Origin: Thermohalobaculum sp039805905
Lineage (GTDB): Bacteria > Pseudomonadota > Alphaproteobacteria > Rhodobacterales > Rhodobacteraceae
Assembly (NCBI GenBank): GCA_039805905.1
Contig: JBDIVM010000005.1
Location: forward strand, 1-64,000
DNA length: 64,000 bases
Direction of reading: 5' to 3'
Below the pieces are notes generated by a model, which was not told the origin of the DNA, did no database searches, and worked only from the letters and a program-made list of their open reading frames with translations. Of the stretch, positions 53,721 to 61,811 are shown one piece after another. The number at the start of each line of letters is the position of its first letter. Positions within the stretch are counted from its first letter, which is position 1. A program made the translations under genes and the position numbers.

Positions 53721-54035
53721 TCAGGCCGGATCGCCCGAGGGAATCAGCCCGATCAGCTCGTCCTGCCAGCCATCGCCCACGGCCATGACGCAGCTCACCC
53801 CGTCGGTGCCCGTGCGCAGGATCGTCCAAGTCCCGGTGGTGTCCGACGCCCAGAGCTCGAACACCGCCGCGGCTCCGGCGAGCCCGCCACCCCTGCGGAT
53901 CTCGCCGTAATCCTTGCCGAGCTTGGCAATGATGGCATCGCGTTCGCCGCAGGCCATCTGGGCCCCGGCCGGCGTCGCGAGGGTTGCGGCCAGCCCGGCC
54001 GCGAGGAAGGTTGCAAACAGCAGTCGCTTGTGCAT
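53721..54035 (-). CDS. Small secreted protein, 104 aa, unknown function
   Basis: This protein starts with a classic Sec signal peptide (MHKRLLFATFLAAGLAATLATPAGA, cleaved before QMACG). The mature part of about 79 residues contains two cysteines, in MACGER and VSCVMAVGDGW, which could form one disulfide, and the helix ERDAIIAKLGKDYGEIRRGGG. I recall similar small periplasmic proteins in Rhodobacterales but no assigned function. It is preceded by a 13-codon ORF on the same strand (54081-54122) and an AT-rich promoter-like region. Confidence 0.78.
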   Translation of the reverse strand: MHKRLLFATFLAAGLAATLATPAGAQMACGERDAIIAKLGKDYGEIRRGGGLAGAAAVFELWASDTTGTWTILRTGTDGVSCVMAVGDGWQDELIGLIPSGDPA

Positions 54036-54080
54036 GACGGCCTCCGCCGCTGATGCGCGGGACCGCCAGAGACGAACGCG

Positions 54081-54122
54081 TCAGGCGACCTCCACGCGGG
54101 TCATACTGTCTACGCGCAACAT
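54081..54122 (-). CDS. Tiny ORF, 13 aa, with good ribosome-binding site
   Basis: The ORF reads MLRVDSMTRVEVA. AAGGGAGG lies six bases before its ATG, a better ribosome-binding site than most genes here have. It is upstream of, and co-directional with, the secreted-protein gene, leaving 45 bases between them. It could be a leader peptide, a short independent peptide or chance. The sequence around 54128-54180, just upstream, is unusually AT-rich, as expected of a promoter. Confidence 0.35.
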   Translation of the reverse strand: MLRVDSMTRVEVA

Positions 54123-54235
54123 TCGAGTCCTCCCTTAAGAGAACACTACTACTCTATGATTAATATGAGAGATTGGAATCAAATTGTGGCGACATCAGGC
54201 CCGGAATCGGGCTTCCTGCGGGTCGCCATCGGCGC

Positions 54236-54263
54236 TTGCCTTTGCGCCGGATCGGGGTAAGCT
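54236..54263 (+). promoter_or_regulatory. Promoter-like pair for the ppk2 leader
   Basis: TTGCCT (54236-54241) and TAAGCT (54258-54263) are spaced by 16 bases, giving a predicted start near 54270 and a leader of about 30 nt before the small ORF. The hexamers are moderate matches to sigma-70 consensus. Confidence 0.4.
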
Positions 54264-54281
54264 TTCATCCGGTTCAACAGC

Positions 54282-54374
54282 GGAAAGGAGGTGATCCAAT
54301 GTCGAGTGAGACCTTGGAGATGGTGGCGGGAAGCGGAGACGGGGCGCGGCCGTAAGCGAGCAGCCTCCTTTCCG
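54282..54374 (+). promoter_or_regulatory. Perfect extended Shine-Dalgarno paired with a downstream anti-SD copy
   Basis: AAAGGAGGTGATCC at 54284-54297 is complementary over 14 nt to the 3' tail of 16S rRNA. CCTCCTTTCCG at 54364-54374 is the perfect complement of CGGAAAGGAGG at 54281-54291. The two halves flank the 18-codon ORF, so the mRNA could form an 11-bp helix that hides the SD. A further helix (GGCCGG 54374-54379 with CCGGCC 54408-54413, enclosing GGGGC-GAG-GCCCC) follows directly. Confidence 0.6.
54299..54355 (+). CDS. 18-aa leader-type ORF upstream of ppk2
   Basis: The ORF encodes MSSETLEMVAGSGDGARP and stops at 54353-54355. Its ATG is placed one base after a perfect 14-nt Shine-Dalgarno match, which makes translation very likely even though the spacing from the SD core is ordinary. 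No signal peptide or known family is visible. The peptide has no run of a single regulatory amino acid, so classical amino-acid attenuation is not suggested. It is either a leader peptide for ppk2 or part of a stand-alone dual-function RNA. Confidence 0.5.
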   Translation: MSSETLEMVAGSGDGARP

Positions 54375-54428
54375 GCCGGACGTGTCCAGGGGCGAGGCCC
54401 CGCCCGCCCGGCCATCTCGAAGCTCACG

Positions 54429-54460
54429 GAAGGCCGCGGCAACGCGGCCTTCTTCATTGG
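54429..54460 (+). terminator. Intrinsic terminator between the leader ORF and ppk2
   Basis: GAAGGCCGCG (54429-54438) and CGCGGCCTTC (54443-54452) form a perfect 10-bp stem with a GCAA tetraloop, followed by TTCATT. It lies after the leader ORF and 35 bases before the ppk2 start, so it either ends a separate small RNA or attenuates ppk2 transcription. Confidence 0.65.
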
Positions 54461-54486
54461 GCGGGAGCCCCGCACGGGAGAGTACG

Positions 54487-55257
54487 ATGACGAAGGCGAC
54501 GGTCGGGACGGGCTACAAGGAAACGCTCAGGGCACTGCAGATCGAACTGGTGGCGCTCCAGCGCCAGATCATCGCGGGCAACCTGCGGGTGCTGGTGCTG
54601 ATCGAGGGCCGCGACGCCGCCGGCAAGGACGGCGCCATCAAGCGGATCGTCCAGCACCTCAGCCCGCGCGAGACGCGGGTCGTGGCGCTCGGCAAACCCT
54701 CGGACCGCGAGCAGGTGTCCTGGTACTTCCAGCGCCATGTGGCGCACCTCCCGGCGGCACAAGAAATGGTGCTGATGAACCGCTCCTGGTACAATCGCGC
54801 CGGCGTCGAGCGGGTGATGGGTTTCTGCACAGAGTCCGAATACGAGGCGTTCATGGAGGCGGTGCTGCCCTTCGAGCATGTGCTCGTTCAGTCGGGCATC
54901 CAGCTTCTGAAATACTATCTCGACATCTCGAAGGACGAGCAGGCCCGCCGGCTCGAGGACCGGCGCACCAACCCGCTCAAGACCTGGAAGATCAGCCCGA
55001 TCGACGCCGTGGCGCTCGACCACTGGGCCGGCTACTCCGCCGCCCGCGACGCCATGCTCCGACGTACCCACAACCGGGTCACCCCCTGGACCGTGGTCAG
55101 GGCTGACGACAAGAAGAAGACACGGCTCAACCTGATCCGCGACATCCTTGCGCGGATCGAGCGGCCCGAACCGGCTGCAGGGCTCGCGCCTGCGGACCCG
55201 AGGGTAATTTTCCCCTTCTCCGAGAAGCGTCTCCGGGACGGCTCGCTCGCACCCTGA
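54487..55257 (+). CDS. ppk2: Polyphosphate kinase 2
   Basis: This 256-residue PPK2-family kinase transfers phosphate between polyphosphate and nucleoside di- or monophosphates. Walker A-like GRDAAGKDG (41-49) and Walker B-type MVLMNRSWYNRAGVERV are intact. The lid region DEQARRLEDRRTNPLKTWK and the C-terminal HNRVTPWTVVRADDKKKTRLNLI are family-typical. Single-domain length indicates class I or III. The ATG at 54487 has GGGAGAG upstream; an earlier in-frame ATG at 54382 would read through the terminator hairpin. It converges with the next gene with a 15-base gap. Confidence 0.93.
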   Translation: MTKATVGTGYKETLRALQIELVALQRQIIAGNLRVLVLIEGRDAAGKDGAIKRIVQHLSPRETRVVALGKPSDREQVSWYFQRHVAHLPAAQEMVLMNRSWYNRAGVERVMGFCTESEYEAFMEAVLPFEHVLVQSGIQLLKYYLDISKDEQARRLEDRRTNPLKTWKISPIDAVALDHWAGYSAARDAMLRRTHNRVTPWTVVRADDKKKTRLNLIRDILARIERPEPAAGLAPADPRVIFPFSEKRLRDGSLAP

Positions 55258-55272
55258 CCGGACCTGCCGGGG

Positions 55273-55788
55273 TCAGAGGTTCGCCCGCAGGCGGATGCAG
55301 AACTCCTCGGCGCTCGTCTGCCCGGTGCCCAGCAGGTAGAGTTCGGTCACGAGTCCCGCATAGAGATCGCCGCAGGCGTCGAGTTCAGGCTCGCGCCGGT
55401 CCCCGAGGATGCGTCGGCTGATCGCCACGTCGTAATGCATGTTCAGGATCGCGCCGCATGCCTCGCGGATGCGCCCCCGGACCTCGGCGGCAGGCAACCG
55501 CTCGTCGATCCGCCGCAAGTCGAGCAGGCTGGTGTCGTCGGGATCAGTGCTGATGTTCAGCACCTCGGCCAGCGGCAGCCCTTCGAGCGAGATCATGCGT
55601 GCGGGCGGTATGCCGAACCGCGTCGCCTTCTCGCTCACGAGAGCGTGCATCGCCTCGCCGTAGAGGTAGAGTGATCCGGTCGATTCCCTGATCAGTATCG
55701 TCTCGACATGGCGGAATATATAATGCGCCTCTCGCGCCTTCTTTCTGAAGCGCCCCCGGATCCCCAGCCTGGATATCCAGCGAAGCAT
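55273..55788 (-). CDS. Hypothetical protein, 171 aa
   Basis: I do not recognise this protein. It is cytoplasmic-looking, with a basic N terminus (LRWISRLGIRGRFRKKAREAHYIF), an ETILIRESTGSLYLYGEAMHALV segment and a C-terminal half that is predicted helical with two cysteines (ACGAIL, ACGDLY). The upstream region has a near-ideal sigma-70 promoter (55821-55849), which strongly supports expression as a single gene. No neighbour gives a functional clue; it converges with ppk2. Confidence 0.72.
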   Translation of the reverse strand: MLRWISRLGIRGRFRKKAREAHYIFRHVETILIRESTGSLYLYGEAMHALVSEKATRFGIPPARMISLEGLPLAEVLNISTDPDDTSLLDLRRIDERLPAAEVRGRIREACGAILNMHYDVAISRRILGDRREPELDACGDLYAGLVTELYLLGTGQTSAEEFCIRLRANL

Positions 55789-55820
55789 GGCATTCCGGCG
55801 ATGATTATTTCCGATAGGGT

Positions 55821-55849
55821 AGTATAACGATTTAAAATGCCCGAATCAA
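55821..55849 (-). promoter_or_regulatory. Strong sigma-70-type promoter for the 171-aa gene
   Basis: On the minus strand TTGATT (55849-55844) and TATACT (55826-55821) are separated by exactly 17 bases. Transcription would begin near 55814, about 26 bases before the ATG. The surrounding region is AT-rich compared with the window. Confidence 0.7.
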
Positions 55850-56184
55850 CCCTGGTCTGTTCTTTGCAATCCTCCCGTGATTTTCCCCATCCAGCAGGGG
55901 GAGCATCCGCGCACCGTCAAACCGCGGCACCCGGCTCAGCGGAGGCTGATGCGCACCCTGCACCCGCTGCCCGCTCGGCGGCGCAGGCCTCCCGAAACGA
56001 TCCGGACCTACGCGCCCCGGGGCGGCGCCGGTCGCACGGGCGGAGCGGGCTCAACCCACCCGGGCGTCAGGCCCGGTGGTCGGCGAACCGTGGTCGCGCG
56101 CGCCCGATCCGCAGGCCGCCCAGTGGCAGGGCCGGTGCCAGCCCGACGGTTTGCGGCACCGGCATTTCAGGAGTAAACCCTGCC
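55850..56184. other. Intergenic region without a convincing gene
   Basis: Apart from the promoter at its left edge, this stretch shows no coding signal. Open frames on the plus strand lack ribosome-binding sites and read as Arg/Pro/Ala-rich GC-driven sequence. No strong hairpin with a U-tract follows the 3' end of the dehydrogenase gene. Confidence 0.5.
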
Positions 56185-57687
56185 CTACTCCATCACCGGG
56201 ATCGAGAACTCCGACCCCTCCTTCACCCCGCTCGGCCAGCGGGCGGTGACGGTCTTGGTCCGGGTGTAGAACCGGAATGCGTCCGGCCCGTGCTGGTTCA
56301 GATCCCCGAAGCCGGATTTCTTCCAGCCGCCGAAGGTGTGGTAGGCCAGCGGCACCGGGATCGGCACATTGATGCCGACCATGCCGATGTTGATGCGGCT
56401 GGCGAAGTCGCGCGCGGTGTCGCCGTCGCGGGTGAAGATCGCCGTGCCGTTGCCGTATTCGTGGTCCATCGCGAGACCGATCGCCTCGGCGTAGGAATGC
56501 GCGCGCACGGTCGAGAGCACGGGGCCGAAGATCTCCTGCTTGTAGATGTCCATGTCCTTCGTCACGTGGTCGAACAGGCATCCCCCGATGAAGTTGCCGT
56601 TCTCGTAGCCCTGCATCCTGAAGTTCCGGCCGTCCACGACCAGCTTCGCCCCCTGCTCCACGCCCTTGTCGATCAGGCCCTTGACGCGGTTGTAGGCCTC
56701 GCGCGTCACCAGCGGGCCGAAATCCACGTCCTCGCCTGCGGTGTAGGGGCCGATCTTGAGGCCCTCGACCCGGGGGGCCAGCTTCCTGATGAGCCGGTCC
56801 GCCGTCTCGTCGCCCACAGGGACCGCGACCGAGATCGCCATGCAGCGCTCGCCCGCCGCGCCATAGGCCGAGCCGATCAGGGCATCGACCGCCTGGTCCA
56901 TGTCGGCGTCCGGCATGACGATCATGTGGTTCTTGGCGCCGCCGAAGCACTGCACGCGCTTGCCGGCCGCGGTGCCGCGAGAATAGACGTAATGGGCGAT
57001 CGGGGTCGAGCCGACGAAACCCACGGCGCCGATGTCCGGGTCGTCGAGGATGGCGTCGACCGCCTCCTTGTCGCCGTTGACGACGTTCAGGATCCCCGCC
57101 GGCAGCCCCGCCTCCAGCATCAGTTCGGCCAGCATCAAGGGCACCGAGGGATCGCGCTCGGAGGGCTTGAGGATGAAGGCGTTGCCGCAGGCGATCGCGG
57201 GGCTGAACTTCCACATCGGGATCATCGCCGGGAAGTTGAACGGCGTGATCCCGGCGGCGATGCCGACCGGCTGGCGCATCGAGTACATGTCGATGCCGGG
57301 GCCGGCCCCGTCGGTGTACTCGCCCTTCAGGAGATGCGGCGCGCCGATGCAGAACTCGGCCACCTCGAGGCCCCGCTGCACGTCGCCCCGTGCATCCGGG
57401 AGCGTCTTGCCGTGCTCGCGGCTCAGGGCTTCGGCCAGCTTGCCCATGTCGCGCTGCAGAAGGCGCACGAACTCCATCATCACGCGCGCCCGGCGCTGCG
57501 GGTTGGTGGCGGCCCAGCCGGGCTGTGCGGCCTTTGCGTTCTCGACCGCAGCGCGGACCTCGGCCTTGCTCGCCAGCGGGCACTTCGCCTGCACCTCGCC
57601 GGTCGCCGGGTTAAAGACGTCCGAGAAACGCCCCGACGTGCCCTTCACATGCCTGCCGCCGACGAAATGGGTGAGCTCCTTGGTCAT
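56185..57687 (-). CDS. mmsA: CoA-acylating methylmalonate-semialdehyde dehydrogenase
   Basis: This 500-residue aldehyde dehydrogenase converts (methyl)malonate semialdehyde to propionyl- or acetyl-CoA. The catalytic cysteine is C282 in GAAGERCMAISVAV, the motif typical of the MMSDH/IolA subgroup. NAD-binding FVGSTPIAHYV and ITPFNFPAMIPMWK are present. The usual catalytic Glu of hydrolytic ALDHs is not needed in this CoA-dependent group. It acts in valine, myo-inositol or beta-alanine breakdown. It diverges from a polyamine-type ABC operon; beta-alanine from polyamine breakdown is a possible but unproven connection. Confidence 0.93.
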   Translation of the reverse strand: MTKELTHFVGGRHVKGTSGRFSDVFNPATGEVQAKCPLASKAEVRAAVENAKAAQPGWAATNPQRRARVMMEFVRLLQRDMGKLAEALSREHGKTLPDARGDVQRGLEVAEFCIGAPHLLKGEYTDGAGPGIDMYSMRQPVGIAAGITPFNFPAMIPMWKFSPAIACGNAFILKPSERDPSVPLMLAELMLEAGLPAGILNVVNGDKEAVDAILDDPDIGAVGFVGSTPIAHYVYSRGTAAGKRVQCFGGAKNHMIVMPDADMDQAVDALIGSAYGAAGERCMAISVAVPVGDETADRLIRKLAPRVEGLKIGPYTAGEDVDFGPLVTREAYNRVKGLIDKGVEQGAKLVVDGRNFRMQGYENGNFIGGCLFDHVTKDMDIYKQEIFGPVLSTVRAHSYAEAIGLAMDHEYGNGTAIFTRDGDTARDFASRINIGMVGINVPIPVPLAYHTFGGWKKSGFGDLNQHGPDAFRFYTRTKTVTARWPSGVKEGSEFSIPVME

Positions 57688-57833
57688 CCTGTCCTCCCTG
57701 TATGCGAGCTGGGGCGCGAGATCCGGTTCCGGCCTTGCGGAATTGACGCTGCTTGTCGCGCCTTTTCGCCGGACAGGTCAAGCCCCGGCGGGGTCACAAT
57801 CGGCCTTGCCAAGGGTCAGCGGCGGAGCGTTAT

Positions 57834-58997
57834 ATGGCCGCAAAACAAGGCCTCCGGCGCCAGGCCGGCAGGGACGGGAGGTGCACCATCGGCCAGCAGT
57901 CATCCGCCGCAGCGGAAGGTGACGCTGCGATCGTGGCAGAGCGCGTGACGAAGGTTTTCGGCGAGGGCCAGGACGCCGTGCGGGCGCTCGACGATGTCTC
58001 GGTCACGATCCGGCAGAACGAGTTCTTCACGCTGCTCGGCCCCTCGGGCTGCGGCAAGACAACGCTGCTGCGCCTGATCGCGGGCTTCGACCACCCGACA
58101 AGGGGCACCATCCTGCTGCAGGGCCAGGACATCTCGCACCTGCCGCCCTACCAGCGCTCCGTCAACACCGTGTTCCAGTCCTACGCGCTGTTCCCGCACA
58201 TGACGGTGGGCCAGAACATCGCCTTCGGACTCGAGATGCTGGGCAAGCCGAAGGCCGAGATTGCCGGGACGGTGGCGGCGATGCTGAAGCTCGTCCGCAT
58301 GGAGGAGCTGCGCGACCGGCGCACCGACCAGATCTCGGGCGGCCAGCAGCAGCGCGTGGCGCTGGCCCGCGCGCTGGCGCCGCGGCCCAAGGTGCTGCTG
58401 CTGGACGAGCCGCTGTCGGCGCTGGACTACAAGCTGCGCAAGGACATGCAGATCGAGCTGAAGCGGCTCCAGAACGAGACCGGCATCACCTTCATCTTCG
58501 TCACCCATGATCAGGAGGAGGCGCTGACCATGTCGGACCGGATCGCCGTGATGAACCGGGGCCGGATCCTGCAGATCGGAAGCCCGCGCGAGATCTACGA
58601 CCACCCGGCCGAGCGCTTCGTCGCGGACTTCATCGGCGACACCAATTTCCTGAAGGCCGAGATTGTCGCTGTCGAGGGCGGGCGGGCCCGCCTCAGGCTC
58701 GGCACGGGCCGCGAGGTCGAGGCCGATCTGCCGCATGGCATGGCGCCGGGCGCAAGTGTTACCGCTGCCATCCGGCCCGAGCATGCCCGGATCGGCGCCG
58801 AGCGGGGCGAGCTCTCCGGGACGATCGAGAACATCGTCTATTTCGGGACCGACACACACTACCATGTGCGGCTCGAGGGAGGCAGCGGGTTCGTCGTGCG
58901 CAGCCAGAACCTGCGCGACAGCGCGGAGGAGCTGCGCACAGGCCAGCTGGTGGAGATCTGCTTCAAGTCCGACGCGGTCCAGGTGCTGAGGGACTGA
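57834..58997 (+). CDS. Polyamine-type ABC transporter ATP-binding protein (second system)
   Basis: This 387-residue PotA/PotG-type ATPase has Walker A GPSGCGKTT, Q-loop QSYALFPHM, signature ISGGQQQRVALARAL, Walker B VLLLDEPLSALD, H-loop VTHDQEEAL and a TOBE domain. The start is uncertain. The ATG at 57834 has GGAG but sits in a TATATG that could be a -10 (TTGCCA lies upstream). A stronger GGGAGG at 57876-57881 is six bases before an in-frame ATC at 57888, and no ATG or GTG is well placed there. It is the first gene of a four-gene operon with a two-base gap to the permease. Confidence 0.9.
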   Translation: MAAKQGLRRQAGRDGRCTIGQQSSAAAEGDAAIVAERVTKVFGEGQDAVRALDDVSVTIRQNEFFTLLGPSGCGKTTLLRLIAGFDHPTRGTILLQGQDISHLPPYQRSVNTVFQSYALFPHMTVGQNIAFGLEMLGKPKAEIAGTVAAMLKLVRMEELRDRRTDQISGGQQQRVALARALAPRPKVLLLDEPLSALDYKLRKDMQIELKRLQNETGITFIFVTHDQEEALTMSDRIAVMNRGRILQIGSPREIYDHPAERFVADFIGDTNFLKAEIVAVEGGRARLRLGTGREVEADLPHGMAPGASVTAAIRPEHARIGAERGELSGTIENIVYFGTDTHYHVRLEGGSGFVVRSQNLRDSAEELRTGQLVEICFKSDAVQVLRD

Positions 58998-58998
58998 G

Positions 58999-59928
58999 AT
59001 GGCGAAGAACACCCCGACCACGGGTCTGGTCGAGGAAATGCAGAAGCGCGAGGTGCGGCGCAGCTGGCTGCTCAGCGCTCCGGCGCTCGCGGTGCTGTTC
59101 GCCGCCGCCTCGGGACCGCTCCTGATCGTGCTGGTCTACTCGTTCCTTGCCGGCGGCAGGTACGGCGGGGTCGAATGGCAGCTTTCCGGCAAGGCCTGGT
59201 TCAGCGTCATCCTGCAGCGCGACATCTTCGACGATACCGTGAAGCTGGCGGATGCCCACCTTTCGATCCTGTGGCGCTCGGTCAAGCTCTCGTTCCTGAC
59301 CACCGTGACGACCCTGGCAGTCGGCTTTCCGACCGCCTACTTCATCGCCACCCGCTCCGCCAGGAACCGCAACGTCTGGCTGTTCATGATCACCATCCCG
59401 TTCTGGACCAATCTCCTGATCCGGACCTTCGCGATCCTCGAGGTGATCCGCAACGAGGGCATCGTCAACACCGCCCTGCGCCTCGCCGGAGTCACCGAGC
59501 AGCCGATCCAGATCCTGTACACGGACGCGGCGATCATGATCGGCATGACCTATGTCTACCTGCCGCTGATGGTGCTGCCGCTCTACGCCGCCATGGAGCG
59601 GATGGACTTCCGGCTGGTCGAGGCGGCCTACGATCTCTACGCCACGCGGCTCCAGGTGCTGTGGCGGGTGATCATCCCGCTGGTCAAGCCCGGAATCGTC
59701 GCGGGCTCGATCCTCGTGTTCATCCCGTCGCTGGGGGCGTTCGTCACGCCTCGAGTACTCGGCGGCGGCAAGAACATGATGCTCGGCAACCTGATCGAGC
59801 TGCAGTTCGGGGCCGGCCGCAACTGGCCGCTTGGCGCGGCGCTGTCCATCACGCTCCTCGCCGTGGTGATGGTGGCGCTGCTGTTCTACGTCCGCACCGT
59901 CCAGCGCGGGTCGGCGAGGGCGCGATGA
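58999..59928 (+). CDS. Polyamine-type ABC transporter permease (PotB/PotH-like, second system)
   Basis: This 309-residue inner-membrane protein has six hydrophobic segments and an EAA loop (VEAAYDLYATRLQVLWRVIIPLVKPGIVAG). A large cytoplasmic/periplasmic loop after helix 1 contains an aromatic region (WFSVILQRDIFDD). It overlaps the next permease by four bases (ATGA). Confidence 0.9.
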   Translation: MAKNTPTTGLVEEMQKREVRRSWLLSAPALAVLFAAASGPLLIVLVYSFLAGGRYGGVEWQLSGKAWFSVILQRDIFDDTVKLADAHLSILWRSVKLSFLTTVTTLAVGFPTAYFIATRSARNRNVWLFMITIPFWTNLLIRTFAILEVIRNEGIVNTALRLAGVTEQPIQILYTDAAIMIGMTYVYLPLMVLPLYAAMERMDFRLVEAAYDLYATRLQVLWRVIIPLVKPGIVAGSILVFIPSLGAFVTPRVLGGGKNMMLGNLIELQFGAGRNWPLGAALSITLLAVVMVALLFYVRTVQRGSARAR

Positions 59929-60731
59929 GGGCGCGTCGCGCCTTCGCGCTGAAGCGGCTGCCGGGATTCACGGCCGTTGCGCTCACCTGTTTCGTGCTGC
60001 TCTACGCTCCCATCGTCATGCTGGTCGCCTACTCGTTCAACGCGGGAAAGAACATCGCGGTCTGGGAGGGGTTCTCGCTGCAATGGTACGTGTCGGCCTG
60101 GCACAACGAGCAGGTGCAGGACGCGACGATCCGCTCGCTGGTGCTGGCGGCGCTCGCGGCGGTGTTCTCGACGGTGCTTGCGACCATGGCGGCGCTCGGA
60201 ACCACAAGGACGCGGCCGTTCCGCGGGCTGACCGCGGTCTACGCCATGATCAACCAGCCGCTGATGGTGCCCGAGATCGTCACCGCAGTGGCGCTGCTGA
60301 TCTTCTTCGCCCTCATCAAGACCGCGACCGGGATCGAGGGTATGGTGTATCTGGTGGCGGCGCACACGGCCTTCTGCATACCCTTCGCCTACCTGCCGAT
60401 CCGGGCCCGGCTCGAGGGGATGGACCTGACGCTGGAGACGGCGGCGGCCGATCTTTACGCCACGCCCTGGATGGCGTTCCGGCGGGTCACCCTGCCGCTG
60501 ATGCTGCCCGGCATCCTCGCCGGTGCAATGCTCGCCTTCGTCATTTCGCTCGACGACGTCGTGATCACCGAGTTCGTCAAGTCGGCGGGGCAGGAGACGC
60601 TGCCGACCTACATGCTGGGCCAGCTGCGGCGCGTAATCACGCCGGAAATCAACGCGATCTCGACCGTGCTGCTCGGAATCTCGGTGCTCATCGTGTCTCT
60701 GTTCTTCATAATCAGCCGGAAACGGGCGTAG
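59925..60731 (+). CDS. Polyamine-type ABC transporter permease (PotC/PotI-like, second system)
   Basis: This 268-residue permease starts at MRARRAFALKRLPG, whose ATG overlaps the upstream stop; the longer frame to 59175 is a shadow of the first permease. Six hydrophobic segments, the EAA loop (TAAADLYATPWMAFRRVTLPLMLPG) and SLDDVVITEFVKSAG are typical of PotC/PotI. It is followed after 38 bases by the solute-binding gene. Confidence 0.91.
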   Translation: MRARRAFALKRLPGFTAVALTCFVLLYAPIVMLVAYSFNAGKNIAVWEGFSLQWYVSAWHNEQVQDATIRSLVLAALAAVFSTVLATMAALGTTRTRPFRGLTAVYAMINQPLMVPEIVTAVALLIFFALIKTATGIEGMVYLVAAHTAFCIPFAYLPIRARLEGMDLTLETAAADLYATPWMAFRRVTLPLMLPGILAGAMLAFVISLDDVVITEFVKSAGQETLPTYMLGQLRRVITPEINAISTVLLGISVLIVSLFFIISRKRA

Positions 60732-60769
60732 GATCGGCACGACTCGACACATTCAAAGGGAGGTGAACC

Positions 60770-61804
60770 ATGAGATGGAAACTGACGGCCGGCGCGCTTG
60801 GCGCCGCATTGCTTGCCACGACCGGGCTCGCTCAGGCCGCGGGCGAGCTCAACATCTTCAACTGGGGGAACTACACCAACCCCGAGCTGATCACGAAGTT
60901 CGAGAAGGCCCACGACGTCAAGGTGACGGTCACGGACTATGACTCGAACGATGCCGCGCTCGCCAAGATCAAGGCGGGCGGGCACGGGTTCGACATCGTC
61001 GTGCCCTCGGCCAGCTTCGTGCCGGTCTTCGTCGGCGAGGGGCTGCTGCTCGAGGCGCGGCCGGACCAGATGGAGAACTTCAAGAACGTCGCGCCCGAAT
61101 GGGCCAATCCCGACTGGGATCCGGGCCGGCACTACACCGTGCCCTGGCAGTGGGGCAGCGTCGGCATGGTGGTCGACACCGAGGTCTATGGCGGCGACAT
61201 CAACACCTCGGCCGTTGTGTTCGACCCGCCGGCGGAGCTCCAGGGCAAGATCAACGTGGCGCCCGAGATGGGCGACGTGATCGGCACTGCCCTGCTCTAT
61301 GTCGGCTCCGAGCCCTGCACGACCGACAAGGAAGCGCTGAAGAAGGTACGCGACCTCTTGATGGCCGCGAAGCCGAAATGGATCTCGATGGACTACGGCA
61401 TCATCGAGAAGATGCCGCGCGGCGACTTCGCCGCGGCGCTATACTGGAACGGAGCCGCCTTCCGTGCCCGGCTCGCGAAGCCTTCGATCCAGTTCGGCTA
61501 TCCGCGCGAGGGCTACCCGCTGTGGATGGACAATGTCGCCATCCTGAAGGACGCAAAGAACGTCGACAACGCCAAGCTCTTCATGAACTTCATCATGGAC
61601 CCCGAGAACGCGGCCCTGATCTCGGCCTTCGCCCGCTATGCCAACGGCATCTCCGGCTCCGAAGCCTTCATGCCCGCCGACATGAAGGACGCGCCGGAAA
61701 TCGCGATCCCGGCCGAGTTCGCCGACAAGGGCGTGTTCCTGCCGACCTGCTCGCCGGAGTCGAACGAGCTCTACACCGCGATCTGGACCGAGCTCACCAA
61801 GTAA
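60770..61804 (+). CDS. Polyamine-type ABC transporter substrate-binding protein (second system)
   Basis: This 344-residue periplasmic protein has a signal peptide (LTAGALGAALLATTGLAQA, cleaved before AGEL). The mature N terminus, LNIFNWGNYTNPELITKFEK, is the PotD/PotF opening. GGGAGGTG precedes the ATG. Unlike the first system, the binding protein is last in the operon and its sequence differs strongly from the 21.8-kb copy, so ligands probably differ. Tandem hairpins after the stop (61812-61868) look like the operon terminator. Confidence 0.9.
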   Translation: MRWKLTAGALGAALLATTGLAQAAGELNIFNWGNYTNPELITKFEKAHDVKVTVTDYDSNDAALAKIKAGGHGFDIVVPSASFVPVFVGEGLLLEARPDQMENFKNVAPEWANPDWDPGRHYTVPWQWGSVGMVVDTEVYGGDINTSAVVFDPPAELQGKINVAPEMGDVIGTALLYVGSEPCTTDKEALKKVRDLLMAAKPKWISMDYGIIEKMPRGDFAAALYWNGAAFRARLAKPSIQFGYPREGYPLWMDNVAILKDAKNVDNAKLFMNFIMDPENAALISAFARYANGISGSEAFMPADMKDAPEIAIPAEFADKGVFLPTCSPESNELYTAIWTELTK

Positions 61805-61811
61805 CGCGCGA

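Noticed and set aside
55877..56176. Plus-strand 99-codon frame downstream of the dehydrogenase gene
   Set aside because: Arg/Pro/Ala-rich low-complexity translation with no RBS and no homology signal.
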